A stretch of 64,000 bases of DNA from Gammaproteobacteria bacterium (lineage in GTDB: Bacteria; Pseudomonadota; Gammaproteobacteria; Steroidobacterales; Foliamicaceae), in NCBI GenBank assembly GCA_011523505.1, contig WTGP01000006.1:1-64000 (forward strand). Reading direction: 5' to 3'. This document shows positions 1-8,166 of this stretch, in pieces. The position numbers were made by a program, and so were the translations under genes. Position 1 is the stretch's first letter. Each line of letters opens with the position of its first letter. Under the pieces are notes generated by a model. The model was not told where the DNA came from and ran no database searches. It saw only the letters and a program-made list of their open reading frames with translations.

Positions 1-496
1 ACGTGCGAAGTTCCACCACCAGGCGCAACAGCCAGGCCCAGCCGTACATGCGCTCGAAAGAGCGGTTGTGGTCCTCGTCAAAGTACTCCGCTTCCTCCAG
101 CAACGCCTGGGTGCTGAATTGCGCCTCCAGCACGCTGCGGGTCAGTTCCGCGGCCGAATGCCCCGGATAGAGCTTCAGCAGACGCACGAGCAGCCAGTGG
201 CCATGCACCGCCGAGTGCCAGTCGAAGCAGCCGTAGAACACCGGGTGAAGCTGCCGGGGGGTCAATGCGGACCCGTCATCCACCATCACCTGCCCCGGCT
301 TGTTCGGATATTCCGTCGTAATGCAATCCAGCGCAAGCCGCGAGAACACGGCGGCCTGTTCATTGGTCATCGGCTGATCGAAGCGCGGCATCGCGTCTTC
401 TCCCATGATCGGAGTATCCGTTTGGGGATCGGCAGCGCCTGCGCCTCCTGCGCCCGCAAGAAGAACGGCGCCCATGCCGGCCACCAGTCGCCTCAC
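1..496 (-). CDS. DUF2891 family exported protein (3' end cut off by window)
   Basis: The reading frame runs off the window edge, so only the N-terminal ~165 codons are present. I chose a GTG start at 496 because it gives a signal peptide (Arg-Arg near the start, then an Ala/Gly/Leu-rich core ending in GAGAA) before the mature part. The segment containing VFYGCFDWHSAVHGHW, followed by a Leu-rich helix and an FDEDHNRSFERMYGW motif, is characteristic of DUF2891 proteins. Their function is unknown; the conserved His, Asp and Trp residues suggest an enzyme (inference). The GPP34 gene lies about 200 bases upstream on the same strand. An internal ATG at about 406 would lose the signal peptide and seems less likely. 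Confidence 0.75.
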   Translation of the reverse strand, partial: MRRLVAGMGAVLLAGAGGAGAADPQTDTPIMGEDAMPRFDQPMTNEQAAVFSRLALDCITTEYPNKPGQVMVDDGSALTPRQLHPVFYGCFDWHSAVHGHWLLVRLLKLYPGHSAAELTRSVLEAQFSTQALLEEAEYFDEDHNRSFERMYGWAWLLRLVVELRT

Positions 497-654
497 GCCG
501 CCGACCCGCGCCGGATGGACCGACGTCCGGCCGTGCAGAAGGTGGATACGCCGCTGACGGGCAATGGGACGCTGCGCGATTCGGGCTCGCATATCAACTC
601 CACGAAAGCAGGTGACTGGAAGTGGAGCCGGATGGTACCACTGTGCCCCCACTC

Positions 655-680
655 TGGCGGGACTGGCAATCCGCCCGCCA
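655..680. other. Hairpin between the GPP34 and DUF2891 genes
   Basis: A perfect 7-bp inverted repeat (TGGCGGG / CCCGCCA, 12-nt loop) lies 17 bases past the stop of the GPP34 gene in the transcription direction. No run of T follows on the minus strand, so it is at most a weak or factor-dependent terminator. The remainder of the 200-base gap (497-696) shows only an unconvincing short open frame. Confidence 0.3.
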
Positions 681-696
681 AACCCACTGCTCTTCG

Positions 697-1392
697 TCAC
701 GAGGAGCAGGCGCGGGCAAGCAGGACAGCGGCACTGGAGCCCGCCACAAGAGCAGCGCCGTTGATGATGGAATTGACCAGTTTCCGTTCGGCCACCGCCG
801 TGCGCACCGCAGGGATTACCGGGCCGGATTGCTCGGCCAGCGCGTTGAGCTGCTTCTTGCAGTTCTTCAGTTCCTCACTGAATTCCAGCTTGTCGAGGCA
901 CATGGTGGCATGCGCGAGACTTGCCAGTGCGGCGGTTTGCTCATCGGCTCTCTCTTTCTCCCGGATCGCGGCGCTCAGCCTCTGCACAATCTCCTCACGC
1001 GCTTCGGGCGAGCGAATGAATAACTTGCTCTTCTTTGTGGCAAGGATTTTCTGGTTCACCAGTCCCGAAACGACCGCATTCTTCAGTTTTGGCTTGGCTG
1101 CTCTCTGCAACCACCTGCCAATGCGCAAGGGCTTGAAGGGATCGGCTTTGTTCTCCAGACCTTTCAGAAAATCGTCCACCTCAGCATCGCCCACGGAAAG
1201 CTGCCCGCGCACCTGATAACCGCCGCGCTGAAAAGTGACTCGACCGCTACGCACAAGCAGGAACAGAATGGCGCCGGCCACGCCTATTTCCAGGTACTTC
1301 TTCTTGATCGTCACCGGATATTCGGCACCGGTCGACTCCAGGGCGAGCAGGACCAGCTGTTCATACAATGTGAGGTCGGTGCGGGACATCAT
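697..1392 (-). CDS. GPP34 (GOLPH3-like) family protein
   Basis: A 231-residue protein opening with LTLYEQLVLLALES, the signature start of GPP34/GOLPH3-type helical domains, then GVAGAILFLLVRSGRV, which matches the first helical hairpin of the family. In eukaryotes GOLPH3 binds phosphatidylinositol-4-phosphate on Golgi membranes. Bacterial members, seen mostly in Actinobacteria, have no settled role. A Lys-rich middle section and a hydrophobic C-terminal segment (VNSIINGAALVAGSSAAVLLA) suggest membrane association. The gene is visibly less G+C-rich than its neighbours, which fits recent acquisition. It is divergent from the CoA-ligase-like gene, 90 bases away. Confidence 0.65.
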   Translation of the reverse strand: MMSRTDLTLYEQLVLLALESTGAEYPVTIKKKYLEIGVAGAILFLLVRSGRVTFQRGGYQVRGQLSVGDAEVDDFLKGLENKADPFKPLRIGRWLQRAAKPKLKNAVVSGLVNQKILATKKSKLFIRSPEAREEIVQRLSAAIREKERADEQTAALASLAHATMCLDKLEFSEELKNCKKQLNALAEQSGPVIPAVRTAVAERKLVNSIINGAALVAGSSAAVLLARACSS

Positions 1393-1482
1393 GTTGTCCG
1401 GTCGGTTGGCCGGCGCAGGATAACAGCAACCACGGGGCGGCTATTCGCCCGGGGCGGTCCGTCGGCTATCCTCTACCGCTGA

Positions 1483-2865
1483 ATGGACAAGGAACACCTT
1501 CCGGACTACTTTTCGGTCGCCGACCCGGCTGGGCTGAGGCGCGAATATCCGCTGGGCGACGACTTCCTGGCGCGGTTCGCCGGCATGGGCCGCGACGAGT
1601 TGCGGGCGATCCAGGAAGGCCGCTTCCGGCGCTGCCTGGAGCGCGCCTGGGCCACGCCTTTTTACCGGCGGCTGTGGGGCGAGGCGGGGCTGGAACCGGG
1701 CGACGTGCAGAGCCTTGAGGACATTGAAAGGCTGCCGGTCTTCTCGAAGTCCGATCTCATGAAGAGCGTGGAGGCGAACCCGCCCTTCGGCGACTACCAC
1801 GCGCACCGCGACGACGATCCGCGGTCCGGCCCGGCCGGGCTCGTGATGCAAACCACCAGCGGCACGACCGGCGCGCCGCAGCCGATTTTCTTCGGGCCGC
1901 GCAGCCGCGAGCTGCAGGCGCTGCTGGTGGCTCGCGCCTGGCTGCTGCAGGGACTGAGGGCCGGCGACGTCGTGCACTCCAGTTACGCGCACGGAATGGT
2001 GAACGCCGGGCACTTCGTGCGCGAGGCCGCCCTGCACTACACCCGGGCGCTGCTGCTCTCGGCCGGCGCCGGCAACGAGACGCCCTCGGCCACCCAGGTG
2101 GGAAACATGGCGCGCTTCGGCGCCACCGTGCTGGTGGGCTTTGCCGACTACCTTCGCAAGCTCGCGGACACCGCCCGCAGCCGGGGGCTTCAGCCGGGGC
2201 GCGACATCCGGGTGCGGATGATCTCCACCCACCTGGGCCTGATGCCGCGCGAGGAACTGGCCGCAGCCTGGGCGGCGGAGTCGATCTACGACTGGTACGG
2301 CGTGGGCGACACCGGCCTGGTCGCCACAGAGGGGCCGGACCTCGATGGCATGCACGTCATGGAGGACGCCCACTTCCTGGAGATCCTCGACCCCGACAGC
2401 CAGCGCCCGGCGGCCGACGGCGAAGCGGGCGAGCTGGTCTGCACCTGCCTGTACAAGGACGACGCCTATCCCATCATCCGCTTCAACACGCGCGACATGA
2501 GCGCGCGGCTCGCCGGCGGCAACGCGCTGGGGCTGCCGTTCGACCGGATCGCCGGATTCCTGGGCCGCAGCGACAACATGGTGAAGTTCAAGGGCATCAA
2601 TTTCTACCCGGAAGCGGCCGCCGCCGTGCTGGTCGAGCTGGAGGAATACGCCGGCGACTACGTGTGCGTGCGCGAGGGCGAACAGCTCCGCATCGAGATT
2701 GAAGCCTGCGATCCGCAGCTACCGGGCCTGGCCGATCGCATCGGCGCGCTGATTCGCGAGCGGCTGGGTGTCCGGGTGCCGGTCGAGCTGTGCGAACCGG
2801 GAGCGCTTCGGGAACTCACCGGCTCCGAATCCCGCCAGAAACCCCGCCGCCTGATTACCCGCTGA
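1483..2865 (+). CDS. PaaK-like AMP-forming CoA ligase
   Basis: A 460-residue member of the phenylacetate-CoA ligase branch of adenylate-forming enzymes, expected to activate a carboxylic acid with ATP and couple it to CoA. Visible motifs are the nucleotide loop TTSGTTGAPQ (about 123-132), YDWYGVGDTG with its acidic follow-up, RFNTRDMSARL, and GRSDNMVKFKGINFYP near the hinge to the small C-terminal domain. The start of the protein (RFRRCLERAWATPFYRRLW) is also typical of PaaK-like ligases. The substrate cannot be inferred; no phenylacetate degradation genes are near. It stands alone, and its 3' end overlaps the convergent chelatase-like gene by 11 bases. Confidence 0.8.
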   Translation: MDKEHLPDYFSVADPAGLRREYPLGDDFLARFAGMGRDELRAIQEGRFRRCLERAWATPFYRRLWGEAGLEPGDVQSLEDIERLPVFSKSDLMKSVEANPPFGDYHAHRDDDPRSGPAGLVMQTTSGTTGAPQPIFFGPRSRELQALLVARAWLLQGLRAGDVVHSSYAHGMVNAGHFVREAALHYTRALLLSAGAGNETPSATQVGNMARFGATVLVGFADYLRKLADTARSRGLQPGRDIRVRMISTHLGLMPREELAAAWAAESIYDWYGVGDTGLVATEGPDLDGMHVMEDAHFLEILDPDSQRPAADGEAGELVCTCLYKDDAYPIIRFNTRDMSARLAGGNALGLPFDRIAGFLGRSDNMVKFKGINFYPEAAAAVLVELEEYAGDYVCVREGEQLRIEIEACDPQLPGLADRIGALIRERLGVRVPVELCEPGALRELTGSESRQKPRRLITR

Positions 2866-3955
2866 TCGTCTGCCGGACGGTGATCACGACCCATTCGGTG
2901 AAATTGGGGTGCTGCGACAGGCCTTTCTCGTTGAAGGTGTAGTCCAGGCCCATCAGGTCCTGCTTGATATGGTGCTGCAAACCGTCGGCCGAGGACGCGG
3001 GCGACACGACGATCAGCTTCTTGCCCTTGCGTTGCGCCTGCTGCATCCAGCGTTTCAGTTGCCGCACGTTGCCTTCGCGCACGGGCGGAATGGCGTCGTC
3101 CTGCAGGTTGATGGCCCGCACTTCGCTGATTCCCGTGGCGGCCTTCACCTGTTCGGCAAGGCTCTCGATCACCGGCAGGTCGAGCACGTTGTCGAAGTCG
3201 TCCTCGGGGCCGTGGGCGACCAGGAACAGTGCTTCGTTGTCCGGGTCGGTGCTGATTTCCAGTGCATGATCGGACAGGATTCCGGCGATCAGCGGATGGT
3301 CGTCCATGTGCGGCGCGAATACGAGCTTCGCGCTGGTTTCGATGGGTTTGACCGTCAGGTAGGAAGACTCTTCGCGCCGGCCCAGGATGTACTCCCACTG
3401 CCGGGTCATGGAGTTATGCACGGTCGACGTGGTCTGCACCAGCACGATGGTCCTGGCGCCGGCCGCTTCGAGATCGTCGATGGCCGCCTGCATGTGGGAC
3501 GAGGTCATCATGGCCATGCCGTAGCCGATGGCCGTCGGATATTCGCCGGCAATCGCGCGCATGGAATCGGTCATGATCCTGTCGCCGGCCTCGCTGACGC
3601 CATGTGACAGGACCAGCACGCCGATCTCGCCCCTGATGTCCGCGTCGCTGACGTACCAGGTGTAGTTCTCGCCCATCTGCGCCACGTTGATGCGCAGTTC
3701 GTTGTCCGTCAGCAGTCCGTACAGGGCGATCTTTTCCTTCAGTCCGGCAATGACGTCTTCGCTCAGCATGTCGCGCATGTCCATGCCCATGCGCCGGCGG
3801 CCCAGTTCGTCCGGCGGCGGCATCGGCATGTCGTGGCCCTGGTAACCGTGGGCGCGATGCGCGCCGTGGTCCTCGTGCTGGGCCTCTACGTATGCGCTGC
3901 CGAATCCCAGTGCAATCGCGGCTCCGGCCGCTACAAGAAATCGTCTAGGTCTCAT
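2855..3955 (-). CDS. Exported CbiX/SirB-type chelatase-like protein with His-rich N-terminus
   Basis: The 366-residue product begins with a signal peptide (to about residue 25) followed by a His/Met-rich stretch (HEDHGAHRAHGYQGHDMPM). Two similar halves each hold the chelatase motif: LVLSHG at 114-119 and LFLVAHGPEDD from about 243. Sirohydrochlorin and cobalt chelatases use such a His to insert metal into tetrapyrroles, but they are cytoplasmic; this one appears exported. The start at 3955 was chosen because a GGAGG lies just upstream and a signal peptide follows; the frame remains open further upstream. It is the last gene of a unit with an ABC ATPase (11-base overlap) and a permease. Metal or tetrapyrrole handling in the periplasm is inference. 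Confidence 0.7.
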   Translation of the reverse strand: MRPRRFLVAAGAAIALGFGSAYVEAQHEDHGAHRAHGYQGHDMPMPPPDELGRRRMGMDMRDMLSEDVIAGLKEKIALYGLLTDNELRINVAQMGENYTWYVSDADIRGEIGVLVLSHGVSEAGDRIMTDSMRAIAGEYPTAIGYGMAMMTSSHMQAAIDDLEAAGARTIVLVQTTSTVHNSMTRQWEYILGRREESSYLTVKPIETSAKLVFAPHMDDHPLIAGILSDHALEISTDPDNEALFLVAHGPEDDFDNVLDLPVIESLAEQVKAATGISEVRAINLQDDAIPPVREGNVRQLKRWMQQAQRKGKKLIVVSPASSADGLQHHIKQDLMGLDYTFNEKGLSQHPNFTEWVVITVRQTISG

Positions 3956-4658
3956 CTGGAGGTCCTCCCTTGAGATGCGGGGTTGACGGTGGACCGAGAA
4001 AACCGTCCTCGATTTCCGCCACCTGGTCGGCCCAGGACAGCATCGCCTGGTCATGGGTCACCATGAGCGTGGCGACGCCATGCTCTATGGTCTGTCTGGC
4101 CAGCAATTCAACCACTTCCCCGCCGCGGCTGTGGTCCAGCATGGAAGTCGGTTCGTCCACCAGCAACAGCGACGGTTCGGTCATGAGGGCTCGCGCTATT
4201 CCGACCCGCTGGCGTTCGCCGCCGGACATCTGGTCGGGCCGGTGCGAGGCGCGGTGCGCGAGGCCCACTTCTTCGAGAAGCCGACCGGCCCGTTCCCTGT
4301 GGGCCCCATCCGGTTTGCGGCCGTTGATGTGAGCCATCAGCAGAAGCTGGTCCATGGCGGTCAACGCGGCGACCAGGTTGGACTGCTGGAAAATGAATCC
4401 GATGCGCTCGCGCCGCAGTCGCGCGCGGTCGCGTTCGCCCAGCGCGGTCAGGTCATTGCCTTCGATGGCGATGCGCCCGGAGGTGGGCGGCAGCAGGCCG
4501 CCGCAGACCGCCAGCAAGCTTGATTTCCCGGCCCCCGACGGCCCCATCACGGCGCACAGGACGCCCGCCTCGACGGTCAGCGAGACCTTGTTCAGGGCGG
4601 TGACCTGCTGGTCGCCGTCGCCCAGAACGAGGGATACGGAATCGACGGCGAGCGTCAC
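3945..4658 (-). CDS. ABC transporter ATP-binding protein (LolD/MacB type)
   Basis: A 237-residue ATPase subunit with Walker A GPSGAGKSS (39-47), Q-loop QQSN, signature MSGGERQRVGIARAL, Walker B LLLVDEP and switch His in MVTHDQ. This arrangement matches the LolD/MacB/DevA group that pairs with FtsX-type permeases. The GTG start at 4658 overlaps the permease stop as GTGA, indicating translational coupling. The end overlaps the start of the chelatase-like gene, so all three are probably made together. Such systems use ATP to drive lipoprotein release or export from the periplasm rather than import; the cargo is unknown. Confidence 0.9.
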   Translation of the reverse strand: MTLAVDSVSLVLGDGDQQVTALNKVSLTVEAGVLCAVMGPSGAGKSSLLAVCGGLLPPTSGRIAIEGNDLTALGERDRARLRRERIGFIFQQSNLVAALTAMDQLLLMAHINGRKPDGAHRERAGRLLEEVGLAHRASHRPDQMSGGERQRVGIARALMTEPSLLLVDEPTSMLDHSRGGEVVELLARQTIEHGVATLMVTHDQAMLSWADQVAEIEDGFLGPPSTPHLKGGPPDET

Positions 4659-5806
4659 CGCAACTGCCCCAGGGCAATGATCGGATCGATTCGGGCAATC
4701 CGGCGCACCGCCAGGACCGCCCCCACCAGGCCGCCGCCGATGACCAGCGCGCCGGATATCAGCATGGCGCGGATATCGATCACATAGGGGATGTCGGTGC
4801 GTTCGACGATCAGGTCGCCAAGGCCGTAGCCGATCCCCACGCCGCAGGTGACGGCTACGGCCAGCAGCAGGGACACCTGCCCCAGGGCGTCCCGCACGAG
4901 ATATCCCGTCGACGCGCCCAGCGCCTTGATCAGGCCGATCTCCTGGGTGCGCTGTATGGTCCAGATGGAGAAGAACGCGCCGATGATCAGCGTCGCGATG
5001 ACCAGCAGAAAGCCCTGGTTGATGCGCACCGAGTCCCGCTCGGCCTTGTAGCCCGTGGACGCGACAAACGACATCGGCTTGTCGAGCGCGACCGTGAACA
5101 GCTCCTCGTCGACGGCGGCGATGTCCGTTGTTTCCTCGAGCTGCAGGGCCACCACGGTGGCGAAGTCGTAGAGGATGTCGGGCAGCGATTCGCCTTCCGG
5201 CGGCCCTCCCGGCGGACCGTAGGACGCTTCGGCCCAAAGGCGGAACGGCGCATACACGATGGGCGTGTGGGCGATGTTGTTGTGGGCGTCGAGCAGCCCC
5301 ACCACCTTGAGTTCGGTCAGCACCCGGTCCAGAACGATGGTGTCGCCGATCTCCACGTCGTTTTCCGCCACCAGCATGCGGCTGACCACCACGCCGTAGG
5401 GGTCGCCGCCGATCGCCTGGCCGGCGTCCGCGCCGGGGTCGATGAACGAACCCGGCTCCATGCCCCAGAGCGCCAGGGTGACCGGCTCGTCCTTGGAGGT
5501 GCGGGCGTTGAACATGGTGTTGCCCAGTTGGGTCGACGTCATTACTCCGGGCCGATCCGCCCATCCTTCCCACATCGCCCGCTCCACCATGCTGTTGGAC
5601 CAGGTGGGCTTGTCGTCGTATTCGAACGCGAGGTGGGTGATGGGCAGGGCGCGGATGCCGGAAATGTTGCGGTCGACCAGGCCGCTGGACAGGCCGGTCA
5701 GCAGCACCATCATCAGGGCCATCATGACGATGACCACGGCCATGAGCAGAAAGCGGCCCCTGGCGAAGACGAGATCCCTGAGCGCGAGAAACATGGGAGG
5801 CGTCAT
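4655..5806 (-). CDS. FtsX/MacB-type ABC transporter permease
   Basis: About 383 residues: one membrane segment at the N-terminus (FLLMAVVIVMMALMMVLLTG), a large periplasmic domain of roughly 200 residues, then three membrane segments near the C-terminus containing the FtsX-like stretch IQRTQEIGLIKALGAS. This is the layout of MacB, LolC/E and DevC permeases. The start is uncertain: ATG at 5806 and ATG at 5794 are both reasonable, and the frame remains open to 5854. It is first in the minus-strand unit with the ATPase and the His-rich exported protein, and is divergent from the S46 peptidase gene. Confidence 0.85.
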   Translation of the reverse strand: MTPPMFLALRDLVFARGRFLLMAVVIVMMALMMVLLTGLSSGLVDRNISGIRALPITHLAFEYDDKPTWSNSMVERAMWEGWADRPGVMTSTQLGNTMFNARTSKDEPVTLALWGMEPGSFIDPGADAGQAIGGDPYGVVVSRMLVAENDVEIGDTIVLDRVLTELKVVGLLDAHNNIAHTPIVYAPFRLWAEASYGPPGGPPEGESLPDILYDFATVVALQLEETTDIAAVDEELFTVALDKPMSFVASTGYKAERDSVRINQGFLLVIATLIIGAFFSIWTIQRTQEIGLIKALGASTGYLVRDALGQVSLLLAVAVTCGVGIGYGLGDLIVERTDIPYVIDIRAMLISGALVIGGGLVGAVLAVRRIARIDPIIALGQLR

Positions 5807-5912
5807 TCTATCCAGAAGCGTCCAAACCAGCATTCGGCCCAACACGGACTGCACTTGGTGGAAAATAGGGCGCTTCGTTGTCCGAACAATCCGAGATCAA
5901 GGGCCTTAACGC

Positions 5913-8096
5913 ATGAAAAAACCGCATCACATTCTCTCCACACTGTTGTGCGCGTCGCTTGCCGCCGCAATTTCCCCGACCGGGGCGTTCGCCAAGGAAG
6001 GCATGTTCACTCCGGAGCAGATACCGGGGATCGCGGGGGACCTGCGCGCCACCGGGTTGAATCTGGACCCGGCAACGCTGGCCGACCTGACCGCGTTCCC
6101 GATGGGGGCGGTCATTTCGCTGGGCGGCTGCACCGCCTCGTTCGTCTCGCCGAATGGCCTGGTGGTCACCAATCACCATTGCGCGCGCGGTTCGGTGCAG
6201 TTCAATTCCACCAGCGAGAACAACTATCTCGAGAACGGCTTTCTCGCCGCCTCGATGGCCGAAGAGCTCCCGGCCGCTCCAGGATCGCGCGTCTACGTCA
6301 CGCTGCAGGTGGACGACGTCACCGAGCGGGTGACCGGCGGACTGGACCCCGCGCTGGAGCCGCGCGAGCGTTTCGCGAAGATCGAGCAACGCCGCAAGGC
6401 CCTGATCGGCGAATGCGAGTCGGAACCCGGCTACCGCTGCCAGGCCGCGTCGTTTTTCGGCGGGCTGCAATACAAGCTGATCAGGCGTCTGGAGATTCGC
6501 GACGTACGCATCGTGTATTCGCCGGCCGACGCCATCGGCAGGTACGGCGGCGACATCGACAACTGGCGCTGGCCGCGTCACACCGGCGATTTCGCCTTCT
6601 ACCGCGCCTATGTAGGCCCGGACGGCAGGCCCGCCGACTATGCGGAAGAAAATGTCCCCTATTCGCCGCCCCACATTCTCGAGGTGTCCGCCGGCGGGCT
6701 GGAGAACGGCGATTTCGTGATGGCCATGGGTTACCCGGGAAGCACTTCGCGTTACGCCCGGCTCGCCTCCGTGAGGCAGACCTTCGATTGGCAATATCCC
6801 GAGTTCGTCCGCTTTTTCTCCGACTGGATAGCGACGATCGAGGCCGCCGCGCCGGAAGGCAGCGATGCCCGCATTCGCTATGCATCCAGGCTGGCGCAGC
6901 TGAACAACGTGCTCAAGAACCTCAAGGGCCAGATCGACGGCGCGCGCCGCAACGACCTGGTCGGGCGCCGGGCGCAAAGGGAAGCGGAACTGAACGAGTG
7001 GATCGCGGCCGACCCGCACCGGATGATGCTGGGCCAGGCGATCGGGGAGCTGGACGCGCTCTCGGAGGAACGGGCGGCGGAGGCCAAACGCAGCTATTGG
7101 TACGGCAATGCGCTGCGGCCCCAGCTATTGGGCGCGGCGCAACGCCTGTACCGTCTGGCGCACGAGCGCACCAAGCCGGACGCGGCGCGCGAGAGCGGTT
7201 ACCAGGAGCGCGACATGGCGATGCTCCGCCAGCGCATGAGCGTTATCGACCGCCGCTATGACCCGGCGGTGGACAAGGCCGAGTGGATGCTGTTTCTCAG
7301 GGGCTATCTGGCCCAGCCCGCAGACATGCGCATCGAGGCGCTGGACGAGGCCATGGGCCTCTCGCCCGAATTGAGCGACGAGGAACTTTCGGAAAAGCTC
7401 GACGGGTACTACGAAGATACGGTCCTGAACAGCCTGGATACGCGCCTGGCGCTCATGGACGCGTCACCCGAAGAGCTTGACGGCCATGCCGATCCCTTCA
7501 TTCGTCTGGCGGCGGCGCTGCACGAGACGCAGATGGCGCGGGAAGAGGCCGGCAAGGTCCGCAGCGGACGGGCCAACCTGCTCAACCCGCAGTACATGCG
7601 CGCCATCATCAGCTGGCAGCAGTCGCGGGGCCATGCCGCCTACCCGGACGCGAACTCCACGCTGCGGGTGACTTACGGCACGGTAATGGGCGGATCGCCG
7701 GCCGACGGACTTCTCTACGAGCCGTTCACGCGCCTTGAAGGCATCCTGCAGAAGGACACGGGCGAGGATCCGTTCAACTCGCCGGCCGCGCAGCTCGACC
7801 TGATCCGCGCGGACGACTACGGCGACTACTACCTGGATTCCATCGGCTCCGTGCCGGTCAATTTCCTCTCCGACCTCGACTCCACCGGCGGCAATTCCGG
7901 CTCGGCCACGCTGGACGCCGACGGCAAGCTGGTGGGGCTGCTGTTCGACGGCACGCTGGAAAGCGTCAATTCGGACTGGGACTTCGACCCGGACATCACG
8001 CGCACGATCCACGTGGACACGCGCTACATGCTCTGGGTCATGGAAAAAATCGACGGCGCCCAGGCGCTGATCGACGAAATGACCATCGTCCGCTGA
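5913..8096 (+). CDS. S46 family dipeptidyl-peptidase (DPP7/DPP11 type)
   Basis: A 727-residue exported serine peptidase with a signal peptide ending near AFA (about residue 27). S46 enzymes remove dipeptides from peptide N-termini in the periplasm. The catalytic His is in VVTNHHC (about 88-89), the Asp region is DIDNWRWPRHTGDF (about 213) and the Ser is in GGNSGSATL (about 661). Six residues into the following LVGLLFDG strand there is Gly in the FDG context, as in DPP7 with broad hydrophobic preference, rather than the Arg of Asp/Glu-specific DPP11; that reading is inference from alignment by eye. The length fits the family (700-720). It stands alone, followed by a hairpin. Confidence 0.93.
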   Translation: MKKPHHILSTLLCASLAAAISPTGAFAKEGMFTPEQIPGIAGDLRATGLNLDPATLADLTAFPMGAVISLGGCTASFVSPNGLVVTNHHCARGSVQFNSTSENNYLENGFLAASMAEELPAAPGSRVYVTLQVDDVTERVTGGLDPALEPRERFAKIEQRRKALIGECESEPGYRCQAASFFGGLQYKLIRRLEIRDVRIVYSPADAIGRYGGDIDNWRWPRHTGDFAFYRAYVGPDGRPADYAEENVPYSPPHILEVSAGGLENGDFVMAMGYPGSTSRYARLASVRQTFDWQYPEFVRFFSDWIATIEAAAPEGSDARIRYASRLAQLNNVLKNLKGQIDGARRNDLVGRRAQREAELNEWIAADPHRMMLGQAIGELDALSEERAAEAKRSYWYGNALRPQLLGAAQRLYRLAHERTKPDAARESGYQERDMAMLRQRMSVIDRRYDPAVDKAEWMLFLRGYLAQPADMRIEALDEAMGLSPELSDEELSEKLDGYYEDTVLNSLDTRLALMDASPEELDGHADPFIRLAAALHETQMAREEAGKVRSGRANLLNPQYMRAIISWQQSRGHAAYPDANSTLRVTYGTVMGGSPADGLLYEPFTRLEGILQKDTGEDPFNSPAAQLDLIRADDYGDYYLDSIGSVPVNFLSDLDSTGGNSGSATLDADGKLVGLLFDGTLESVNSDWDFDPDITRTIHVDTRYMLWVMEKIDGAQALIDEMTIVR

Positions 8097-8127
8097 TCCC
8101 GGCCCGGGTTCGCCGGAAAAAGCTCAA

Positions 8128-8153
8128 CCGGCCCCCCGCCCGCCGGGGGCCGG
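8128..8153. terminator. Strong GC hairpin between S46 peptidase and ATP-grasp genes
   Basis: A perfect 9-bp inverted repeat (CCGGCCCCC / GGGGGCCGG, 8-nt loop) starts 31 bases after the peptidase stop and ends 13 bases before the ATP-grasp start. No U-tract follows; instead ATACAAT comes next, which could be a -10 element but would place the transcript start almost at the ATG. It is either a weak terminator or a leader structure. Confidence 0.35.
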
Positions 8154-8166
8154 ATACAATGCCGGC

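Noticed and set aside
493-687. Possible 64-residue gene between GPP34 and DUF2891 genes
   Set aside because: No ribosome site, no similarity, and it overlaps a hairpin; kept only as part of an otherwise empty 200-base gap.
68-1216. Long plus-strand open frame over the DUF2891 and GPP34 genes
   Set aside because: It is antisense to two frames with recognisable protein families, has no family match and an Arg/His-rich composition typical of shadows in G+C-rich DNA.
5267-7261. Very long plus-strand frame crossing the permease and S46 peptidase genes
   Set aside because: It runs antisense to the permease and out of frame with the peptidase; no conserved motif, Arg/His/Gly-rich throughout.
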